Positions 1-4,563 of a stretch of 6,731 nucleotides of DNA are shown piece by piece. Made by a program: the position numbers and the translations under genes. Every line of letters starts with the position of its first letter. The stretch's first letter is position 1. The stretch spans positions 1 through 6,731 of the forward strand of contig JASHYG010000454.1 in assembly GCA_030043215.1 (NCBI GenBank), written 5' to 3'. This DNA is from Gammaproteobacteria bacterium (GTDB lineage Bacteria > Pseudomonadota > Gammaproteobacteria > Steroidobacterales > Steroidobacteraceae). A model generated the notes under the pieces. The model saw nothing but the letters and a program-made list of their open reading frames with translations. It had not been told where the DNA came from and did not search any database.

Positions 1-83
1 CACCTGGCTCCATCGAAAGCTACCGCCACCCCTGAGGCCGGCGGGACCGCCACCGCATACGGGTCCCCCACCTCACATGAGCG

Positions 84-110
84 CCGGTCGAGGCGCACGC
101 CCTCGACCGG
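84..110. repeat. Perfect 10-bp stem-loop
   Basis: Arms CCGGTCGAGG (84-93) and CCTCGACCGG (101-110) are exact reverse complements around a 7-nt loop. No T-tract follows on either strand, so it is not a canonical intrinsic terminator. It lies about 180 bp past the stop of the minus-strand heptosyltransferase gene and could still halt or stabilise transcripts. Confidence 0.7.
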
Positions 111-131
111 GCTCGCGCCCGCACGGGTCCG

Positions 132-157
132 CGGTGCCGCGCGGCCGCGCGGCACCG
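132..157. repeat. Perfect 26-bp GC-rich palindrome
   Basis: The 13-base half CGGTGCCGCGCGG (132-144) is followed at once by its exact reverse complement (145-157), with no spacer. Symmetry ends at 131/158. Only two A:T pairs occur in the 26 bp. It could be a protein-binding site, a cruciform or RNA hairpin, or a transcription-end structure together with the stem-loop at 84-110. No function is established. Confidence 0.75.
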
Positions 158-292
158 GCCCGGACGGAGCAGGGACCACGGAGCGGCTCGGGCGCACCGC
201 GCAACGGGGGCGAAAAAGGACCGCAGCAGCGGCAGTCTCCGTCTCACGACGAGCGCCAGCAGGATCGCCCGTCCAACGACGACCGCTGAGGA

Positions 293-1435
293 TCAGGGTT
301 CGGCCGGATCCGTCGCACGCCGTTTTGCGACTGCGGGAACTTGCCTGATGGCGTCCTTGACGGCCTCGATCGTGGTAGGGCGCCCGCGCTGGAACCGCCC
401 CGGCGAGTGCCTCCAGTCCCCGATCATCACGACCGGAGTGCCCACGGCCCGGGAGAGTCGGGAGAGGCCGCTCGAACGGCTGACGAAGAGCTCCGCGTGC
501 TTGAGCCAGTGCGCACGCGCCAGCAGGGTCCGCTCGCCGGTGTGGCTCTCTACCCCGGGAGTCTCTCGCCACGGAAAACCGCTTCCCTGGACCGGCGCCT
601 GATCCAGGCACACCACGCGAAAGCCGCATTCCCTGAGAAAGCTGACGATCTCCCGCCAGCTGCCGGGCTGGGTCCAGTGCTTGCTGCGGGAACTGCTCCC
701 CCCGGCGACGCACACGTAGGGCTCGATGAGCGGCCGGCGCTCGTCGAGAGCCGCGATGCGTGGCGGCACCTCGGTCGGGTCCACCCCCAGGATGTCGCTC
801 GCGGTGCGGAGCGGGCCCACCAAGCGAAAATCACGGGGCTGGTGGATGCGCTCTGGGTCGTCGAAGAGCAGACCGATACGGTAGGTCGCGTAGTACTGCG
901 ATGGCTCGACCTGCTCGTGCGTAAGGAAGCGGATGTGCGGATACGTATCCCGAAAGAGCGGGATGATCCGCTCGGGCATCGCGCAGCTCAACCGGCAGTG
1001 GTGTTGCGCCTGGAATTTGACGGCGTAGGGGAACCACGCGAGCGTATCGCCGAGAGGGCCGACCGGAAACTGCACGAGCACATCCCGGCCCGCGGCGGAA
1101 TACTCGTGCCGGAACAGCGGCGCACCGAACTCACCGCCGACCCAGACCTCGATGCCGCAGCGCAGGTAGTAGCGCTCGGCGCTGTGGATGCACCCGGCGG
1201 CGAGGTCAGCTTCCCGCAAGATATGGCCGGTATCGAGGTCGCGCAGCCGCACATGCCAAGATCCTTGCGGCAAGGCCACGCGGCAGCCGTCGTTGAAATC
1301 GAAACGGATGCCCTGCGCGCCCGCCTGTGTCGGCAGTGGCGCGGGGGCCGGGTAGGCTCGCCTCGGGGGAGCCGGCGCTGCGGCCGGCCGCTCCGGCGCA
1401 GGAGCAAGGCAGGGGGCAGCTCCTTCCGATGTCAT
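293..1435 (-). CDS. TibC/BAHT-family autotransporter heptosyltransferase, iron-finger segment missing
   Basis: This 380-residue protein resembles the bacterial autotransporter heptosyltransferases (TibC, AAH, BAHT), cytoplasmic enzymes that move heptose from ADP-heptose to serines of strand-loop-strand autotransporter adhesins. Residues 1-41 are an Ala/Pro-rich extension without homology I recognise. The family-like part starts at GIRFDFNDG (42-50), followed by RDLDTGHIL (65-73), the FPVGPLGDTLAWFPYAVKFQ block (123-142), ILGVDPTEVPPRI (215-227), and the donor-site-like SSSRSKHW (247-254). Asp130 of the GDTLAW block is the likely counterpart of the TibC catalytic aspartate, by position. SSGLSRLSRAVGTPVVMIGD (321-340) matches the usual GLSWLAWAVGTPVVLISG. 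The family then normally has about 50 residues with four iron-binding cysteines; here RFQ (347-349) runs nearly straight into TTIEAVKDAIRQVP (354-367), and no cysteine occurs after residue 276. The substrate autotransporter is not in the window. The ATG at 1435 has no clear Shine-Dalgarno. Family assignment is strong; activity is uncertain. Confidence 0.8.
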   Translation of the reverse strand: MTSEGAAPCLAPAPERPAAAPAPPRRAYPAPAPLPTQAGAQGIRFDFNDGCRVALPQGSWHVRLRDLDTGHILREADLAAGCIHSAERYYLRCGIEVWVGGEFGAPLFRHEYSAAGRDVLVQFPVGPLGDTLAWFPYAVKFQAQHHCRLSCAMPERIIPLFRDTYPHIRFLTHEQVEPSQYYATYRIGLLFDDPERIHQPRDFRLVGPLRTASDILGVDPTEVPPRIAALDERRPLIEPYVCVAGGSSSRSKHWTQPGSWREIVSFLRECGFRVVCLDQAPVQGSGFPWRETPGVESHTGERTLLARAHWLKHAELFVSRSSGLSRLSRAVGTPVVMIGDWRHSPGRFQRGRPTTIEAVKDAIRQVPAVAKRRATDPAEP

Positions 1436-1466
1436 GGCAGCGGAGCGTCGCGCGCCGGAATTGGAC

Positions 1467-1472
1467 TATGAT
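1467..1472 (+). promoter_or_regulatory. Candidate -10 hexamer for the rsaM-like gene
   Basis: TATGAT matches the sigma-70 -10 consensus at five of six positions and lies in the 71-bp divergent gap between the heptosyltransferase and the rsaM-like gene. No good -35 lies 17 bp upstream. If it is used, transcription would begin near 1479. That favours the ATG at 1507 over the in-frame ATG at 1468, which lies inside the hexamer. Confidence 0.3.
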
Positions 1473-1506
1473 CGGGCGGTTCGATCGCCGGGGAAGTCCA
1501 GCGCTC

Positions 1507-1905
1507 ATGGGCTCCGCAGAAGTCAGGGTCGATGGCCACGTGCGAGTCGCGGAGACCGATCTCCCGAGGCTGCATCTGCGGCATCTCACCTCGCGGCTCG
1601 ACTCCTCGATCGCCGTGCCACAGCGCCTGCTCGGCCTCGCGGCCGAGGTGACCACCGGGTATACCGAATGGGTCGGCAGCTGGGCCGGCGCGCAAGTGTC
1701 GCTCGGCTGGGACTGGGCGAGCTGCCGCGGGGAGATCTTCTTGCTCAGCCCGGCTGAGATTCGAACCAATATCCAGCTCGTCGCGCCGGACGGCTCCGTG
1801 GACTCTTCGCTGCTCTGCCGGATGCGCCTCGCCCGCTGGCTCGAGAGCGTCCCATGGCGCGAGACGGCCGTTCAGGACCTCGTCGCGGGTCGAGGAAACG
1901 GCTGA
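1507..1905 (+). CDS. rsaM: RsaM-like (DUF4902) quorum-sensing regulator
   Basis: This 132-residue protein has the features I associate with the RsaM/AbaM family: GYTEW (51-55), SLGWDW (65-70), RTNIQL (86-91) and a Trp-containing C-terminal helix (W111, W117). RsaM proteins are small soluble regulators with an unusual fold, coded beside luxR/luxI genes in Burkholderia, Pseudomonas and Acinetobacter, where they mostly lower AHL production; how they act is not settled. There is no signal peptide or membrane segment. The gene lies 117 bp before luxR on the same strand, which supports the call, although the more familiar order has rsaM between luxR and luxI. I chose the ATG at 1507 because GGGGAAG (1490-1496) precedes it at reasonable spacing and the length matches the roughly 130-residue domain. 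An ATG at 1468 and one at 1327 are in frame; the latter would overlap the heptosyltransferase gene. The motifs are recalled, not searched. Confidence 0.65.
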   Translation: MGSAEVRVDGHVRVAETDLPRLHLRHLTSRLDSSIAVPQRLLGLAAEVTTGYTEWVGSWAGAQVSLGWDWASCRGEIFLLSPAEIRTNIQLVAPDGSVDSSLLCRMRLARWLESVPWRETAVQDLVAGRGNG

Positions 1906-1911
1906 GGCCCC

Positions 1912-1933
1912 GTCCGCCGCCGCACTGGCGGAC
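1912..1933 (+). terminator. Possible weak intrinsic terminator after the rsaM-like gene
   Basis: GTCCGCC (1912-1918) and GGCGGAC (1927-1933) form a perfect 7-bp stem with an 8-nt loop, six bases after the stop codon. Only TTCT follows, so the U-tract is poor. It may separate rsaM transcription from luxR, partly or fully. Confidence 0.4.
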
Positions 1934-1968
1934 TTCTCGGCTCCCTCTACCGGCTCTGCACGCGGGCA

Positions 1969-1976
1969 TATAGTAT
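1969..1976 (+). promoter_or_regulatory. Candidate luxR -10 region
   Basis: TATAGTAT is the only AT-rich patch between the rsaM-like gene and luxR and contains TATAGT, five of six to the -10 consensus. I find no convincing -35 at the right distance. Use of this hexamer would start transcription near 1981, about 40 bp before the GTG start codon of luxR. Confidence 0.4.
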
Positions 1977-1986
1977 CGGGCGGTCG

Positions 1987-2006
1987 AGCTGTCGGTTCTG
2001 ACTGGC
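1987..2006 (+). promoter_or_regulatory. Degenerate lux-box-like site upstream of luxR
   Basis: This 20-bp stretch shares 13 of 20 positions with the stronger box at 3369-3388, including an unbroken GTTCTGAC (1995-2002), and 14 of 20 with the Pseudomonas lasB OP1 operator as I recall it. Its own dyad symmetry is poor (5 of 10 pairs), and the right half has TG where the family has AG. It lies just downstream of the candidate -10, ending 16 bp before the start codon, where a bound LuxR dimer would more likely block than activate. Confidence 0.35.
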
Positions 2007-2022
2007 ACCAACGGGGGGTCAC

Positions 2023-2748
2023 GTGTCGGTGAGTCTGCTGTGCGACTCGTTCGAGGCGATGCAGCGCGCGAGAACGACTCCGGCGTTGCACCGCGAGATG
2101 GAGAGGTTCTCGAGGCAGCTGGGCTTCGAGAGATTCGCCTACGCGCTCAGGATCACTGGTCCGTCGCTGACCCCGCAGCACTTCGCCCTGAACGGTTACC
2201 CTCGAGCCTGGGGCGAGCGTTACGTCTCGCATGGCTATTTCAAGGTCGATCCGATCGTGAGGCACTGCGACCGCAGCACCCTGCCGGCGATCTGGGACGA
2301 GCGAGCGTTTCACGGTGAGGCGACGCAGGGATTCTGGGAGGAGGCGCAGGCGTTCGGCCTGCAGTCCGGGCTGAGCTTCGCCGTGCATGAGCAGCCCGGC
2401 GTGACCGGGATCTTCAGTCTCTCTCGCGACCGTAAGCTCGACCTGCCGGCCCAGGATCTCGCCGCCCTGATCGGCCGGGCGCAGGTGTTCGCGAGCTTGC
2501 TGCATCACGCCGTCGCGCGGATCAATCTGCCGAGCCTGCTGCCGCGAGCTCACGTGCGTCTCACACCGCGCGAGCGCGAATGCCTCAGGTGGACCGCGGA
2601 CGGAAAGACCGCCTGGGAGACCAGCCGGATCCTCGGCATCGCGGAGCGCACTGCCGTCTTCCACATGAACAACGTCATCCAGAAGCTGGGTGCGACAAAC
2701 AAGACCCAGGCAGTGGTGCGCGCGATGGCGTTGAATCTGCTCTCTTGA
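2023..2748 (+). CDS. luxR: LuxR-family acyl-homoserine-lactone receptor/transcription factor
   Basis: This 241-residue protein has the two-domain LuxR layout. An N-terminal autoinducer-binding domain (about 12-165) carries the signature residues at the canonical spacing: W63, Y67, D76 and W91 match TraR W57, Y61, D70 and W85, and G116 matches G113. A C-terminal helix-turn-helix starts at LTPRERECLRW (180-190) and continues to about residue 235, with E184, L188 and G194 matching TraR E178, L182 and G188. The full set indicates a true AHL-responsive receptor rather than a signal-blind solo. It would act in the cytoplasm as a dimer that binds lux boxes once loaded with AHL. The GTG start follows a G-rich Shine-Dalgarno (2013-2018), and the N-terminus matches family length. 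The partner luxI converges from the right, and the last 24 codons overlap luxI. The sites at 3369-3388 and 1987-2006 are the likely targets. luxR is the generic family symbol. Confidence 0.93.
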   Translation: MSVSLLCDSFEAMQRARTTPALHREMERFSRQLGFERFAYALRITGPSLTPQHFALNGYPRAWGERYVSHGYFKVDPIVRHCDRSTLPAIWDERAFHGEATQGFWEEAQAFGLQSGLSFAVHEQPGVTGIFSLSRDRKLDLPAQDLAALIGRAQVFASLLHHAVARINLPSLLPRAHVRLTPRERECLRWTADGKTAWETSRILGIAERTAVFHMNNVIQKLGATNKTQAVVRAMALNLLS

Positions 2749-3307
2749 CGGCCGGGGCGTCCGCGGGAACCTCGATGTAGAGAGCGACACAGAGACCTTC
2801 CGGCATCTCCATGGGCGCGGCCAACCGGTGCACATCGAAGCCGGCCCGCAGCAGCAGCCGCTCGCTCGCAATGGAGGTGACGAGAAGGAGGCGCTTCGCT
2901 GCATGCTGCCGGGCGAACTCGCAGACCGCCTCGAGCAGATCCAGGGTCGGCTGCGAGAGCGAGAGGATGCGCCCCTCACGGCTCTTGCGGACGCTCGCTG
3001 CAAAGCGGCTCAGCTCCCAGACCGCCGGATCCCGCGGCGGCCGCCGGCCGCCGAGCAGCTCGGTGAACAGGTCGGGAAGCATGTACGACGTCGTGGTCGG
3101 CAGCAGCCGCGCGCATGCGGTGATGTTCCCGCCTGCGTCGCGGTCCACGAAGTAAACGGCCTGCTCGTTGTCGTATTGATCGCGCTCCACCCCATCGAGC
3201 AGCGGCAGCGACCATCCGAGGCGACCCACGAAGATCTCGTGTCGGAACTCGTGCATCGAGCTCACGAGGTGTGGAGCCAGTTCGTGCCGCCCGCCGACCG
3301 TGATCAT
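2675..3307 (-). CDS. luxI: LuxI-family acyl-homoserine-lactone synthase
   Basis: This 210-residue enzyme makes an N-acyl-L-homoserine lactone from S-adenosylmethionine and an acyl carrier, the diffusible signal for the adjacent LuxR. All signature residues are present two positions before the LuxI numbering: R22, F26, W32, E41, D43, D46 (in GVERDQYDN, 39-47) and R67, followed by E98 and R101 in WELSRFAA. T144 (LLLVTS) may match the threonine associated with 3-oxo-acyl preference, but this is tentative. I chose the ATG at 3307 because it gives the usual MITV-type N-terminus, and GGAGAG lies about five bases upstream on that strand. An in-frame ATG at 3376 would add 23 residues and start inside the lux box. 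The C-terminus has a tail of about 26 residues rich in Pro, Ser and Ala after ALYIEVP. Its last 24 codons lie antisense to the LuxR DNA-binding domain. The box at 3369-3388 probably gives positive feedback. Confidence 0.93.
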   Translation of the reverse strand: MITVGGRHELAPHLVSSMHEFRHEIFVGRLGWSLPLLDGVERDQYDNEQAVYFVDRDAGGNITACARLLPTTTSYMLPDLFTELLGGRRPPRDPAVWELSRFAASVRKSREGRILSLSQPTLDLLEAVCEFARQHAAKRLLLVTSIASERLLLRAGFDVHRLAAPMEMPEGLCVALYIEVPADAPAVKRADSTPSRAPLPGSCLSHPASG

Positions 3308-3368
3308 CGCGCTCTCCGCAAGCCTCGCCGGGGAGTGGACGAGTGTCACACCCCTCGGGCGAGGGCCG

Positions 3369-3388
3369 CCCTGCAAGTTCTGACAGGG
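3369..3388 (-). promoter_or_regulatory. lux/las-type box upstream of luxI
   Basis: A 20-bp dyad with outer arms CCCTG (3369-3373) and CAGGG (3384-3388) and inner AG/CT pairs; 7 of 10 base pairs are symmetric. It fits the NNCT-N12-AGNN rule for LuxR-type sites and matches the P. aeruginosa lasB OP1 operator, as I recall it, at 16 of 20 positions. It ends 61 bp before the luxI start. On the luxI strand its downstream half includes TTGCAG (3376-3371), a -35-like hexamer, as in classic lux promoters where the box overlaps or abuts the -35. No strong -10 follows, which would fit activator dependence. It also lies 154 bp before the divergent GST gene. Confidence 0.75.
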
Positions 3389-3420
3389 TGGAGCCCGGAC
3401 CGGGACTCGATCAGGAGCGG

Positions 3421-3436
3421 GCCGGCGCTTGCCGGC
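3421..3436. repeat. Short GC hairpin in the luxI-GST divergent region
   Basis: GCCGGC (3421-3426), loop GCTT, then GCCGGC (3431-3436) make a 6-bp stem with a tetraloop. It sits between the lux box and the GST start codon, with no T-tract. It may be chance in such GC-rich DNA. Confidence 0.35.
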
Positions 3437-3542
3437 GGTGGACCGGTGCTCCAGAATCCGGCGGATTGGCGGCGCCGGGGATCTCGAGGCTCCGCCTCAA
3501 TGCCCGCCCGCATCTCAAGATCGCTCGAGGAGACGCTGCCCC

Positions 3543-4304
3543 ATGCTCACTCTCTATTGCTTCGGCCCCGGAGCCAATTCGCTCAAGCCGCTGCTGGCGC
3601 TCCACGAGAAGGGGCTGCCGTTCACCCGCCGGCAGCTGAATCCGGCGGCCTTCGAGCACCACGAGGACTGGTTCAAGAAGATCAACCCCAACGGCCAGGT
3701 GCCGGCGCTGGATCACGACGGCAAGATCGTCACGGAATCCACGGTGATCTGCGAGTACCTGGAGGATGTCTTTACCGATGCTCCGAGGCTGCGGCCCGAG
3801 GATCCCTATCGCCGCGCGCAGATGCGGATCTGGACCAAGTGGGTCGATGAGTACTTCTGCTGGTGCGTCTCGACGATCGGCTGGGAGCGCATGGTGAGCC
3901 GCATGGCGCGCCAGTACACGGACGAGGAGTTCGAGGCCTATGTGAAGCGGATACCGCTCCACGAGCAGCAGGTGAAATGGCGCCGCGCGCGCGCGGGCTT
4001 CCCCAAGGAGCTGCTCGAGGAGGAGATGCGCAAGATCGCCTACTCCGTGAAGAAGCTGGAGGCGCGGCTCACCGAAAGTCCGTGGCTCGCGGGCCCGGAC
4101 TACACCTTGGCGGACATCTGCAATTTCGCGATCGCCAATGGGATGGAGAAGGGCTTTGCGAGCCTGGTGAACCCGCAGGACACGCCGCGCTTGATCGACT
4201 GGATCGAGCGCATCAACGAGCGCCCGGCGGCCAGGAAGATGTTCGCCGAGACGCCGCGTGAGAAGCTCGAGCGCCCACCGCAGACCGCCGCTCCGAACGC
4301 GTGA
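3543..4304 (+). CDS. LigF-like glutathione S-transferase (beta-etherase type)
   Basis: This 253-residue cytoplasmic protein has a thioredoxin-like GST N-terminal domain (about 1-80) and an all-helical C-terminal domain (about 88-235). It resembles LigF of Sphingobium SYK-6, about 257 residues, which cleaves the beta-aryl ether bond of lignin-derived dimers with glutathione. Shared stretches, as I recall LigF, include FGPGANSLKP (7-16), WFKKINP (43-49), GQVPAL (51-56), VTESTVICEYLEDVF (63-77), WTKWVDEYFCWCVSTIGW (97-114), KWRRAR (145-150) and LADICNFAIANGMEKGF (189-205). Ser13 takes the place of the usual catalytic Ser/Cys, V53-P54 is the cis-Pro pair that clamps glutathione, and E65-S66 binds its gamma-glutamyl end. 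The ATG at 3543 has a GAGGAGA Shine-Dalgarno (3527-3533). The reaction is inferred: beta-etherase homologues also occur outside lignin pathways, and no ligD, ligE or ligG partner is in the window. The downstream TonB receptor may import a related substrate. Confidence 0.85.
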   Translation: MLTLYCFGPGANSLKPLLALHEKGLPFTRRQLNPAAFEHHEDWFKKINPNGQVPALDHDGKIVTESTVICEYLEDVFTDAPRLRPEDPYRRAQMRIWTKWVDEYFCWCVSTIGWERMVSRMARQYTDEEFEAYVKRIPLHEQQVKWRRARAGFPKELLEEEMRKIAYSVKKLEARLTESPWLAGPDYTLADICNFAIANGMEKGFASLVNPQDTPRLIDWIERINERPAARKMFAETPREKLERPPQTAAPNA

Positions 4305-4335
4305 CTGGACGGCGGGGCGGGCTGCCCGTTATGGC

Positions 4336-4380
4336 TTGACGGGGGCCCGGCGAGGGGTTCACGATAGCTGTGTAAATAAT
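4336..4380 (+). promoter_or_regulatory. Candidate promoter for the TonB-dependent receptor
   Basis: TTGACG (4336-4341) matches the sigma-70 -35 at five of six positions. At 18 bp spacing CACGAT (4360-4365) is a poor -10, and a better AT-rich stretch, TAAATAAT, starts at 4372, which is too far for standard spacing. The promoter location is therefore only suggested. A start here would leave a 5' leader of about 170-190 bases before the receptor gene. Confidence 0.25.
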
Positions 4381-4384
4381 TATA

Positions 4385-4397
4385 TCGAATTGTTCGA
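4385..4397. repeat. Small inverted repeat in an AT-rich island
   Basis: TCGAA (4385-4389) and TTCGA (4393-4397) flank a 3-base centre inside the only AT-rich stretch of the window (about 4371-4400). It could be a regulator site for the receptor gene, but the arms are short. Confidence 0.25.
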
Positions 4398-4469
4398 AAT
4401 CCGGATGCGCGGGGCGTGAGGGGGAGATCGCCTGGCGGTGCAGATCGGGTCCGACGCACGAGAGAGAGA

Positions 4470-4494
4470 CCGGCGCTGCTCAGGCACGCGCCGG
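4470..4494 (+). repeat. 7-bp GC stem-loop in the receptor leader
   Basis: CCGGCGC (4470-4476) and GCGCCGG (4488-4494) pair perfectly around an 11-nt loop, about 70 bp before the receptor start codon. It has no T-tract. It could be a leader-RNA structure or a late terminator for the GST transcript; neither can be shown. Confidence 0.35.
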
Positions 4495-4563
4495 CGATCG
4501 GTCGCAACATTTTGGACCAACCGCACGGCGATGCGGGTCGATGCGAAGATGAGGGGGGACGAT

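Larger units (their letters stand above)
1..292. other. Unassigned GC-rich region with two strong dyads
   Basis: I see no gene I can support here. Several frames are open on both strands, but their translations are low-complexity Arg/Ala/Pro/Gly strings, as expected from very GC-rich noncoding DNA. One plus-strand frame enters from the left edge, reads PGSIESYRHP and stops at 33-35. It could be the tail of a convergent gene, but ten residues cannot show this. The region lies downstream of the heptosyltransferase gene and holds the stem-loop at 84-110 and the palindrome at 132-157. The autotransporter that such an enzyme would modify is not visible. Confidence 0.5.

Noticed and set aside
20..247. 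75-codon minus-strand frame beginning MRRRLPLLRSFF, with a hydrophobic stretch just upstream
   Set aside because: It looks briefly like a signal peptide, as an autotransporter start would, but becomes Arg/Ala/Trp-rich and stops. No adhesin repeats follow.
77..289. 70-codon plus-strand frame ending in a hydrophilic Gln/Asp/Arg tail
   Set aside because: It covers both dyads, has no ribosome site or family resemblance, and its composition fits noncoding GC-rich DNA. A disordered C-terminal tail of a left-hand gene cannot be excluded.
341..1471. 376-codon plus-strand open frame
   Set aside because: Antisense to the heptosyltransferase; Arg/Ala/Gly/Asp-rich translation without recognisable motifs. 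The minus strand carries a clear family match.
1432..3003. 523-codon minus-strand open frame
   Set aside because: Runs antisense to rsaM-like and luxR and overlaps luxI in another frame. It is a by-product of GC3 bias with no domain-like order.
3389..3453. TGGAGC and GCTCCA inverted repeat
   Set aside because: Six-base arms 53 bp apart are expected by chance in this composition.
2828..3850. 340-codon plus-strand open frame
   Set aside because: Antisense to luxI and out of frame with the GST; low-complexity composition.
4318..4328. Short CGGG/CCCG hairpin after the GST stop
   Set aside because: Only a 4-bp stem and no U-tract, too weak to call a terminator.
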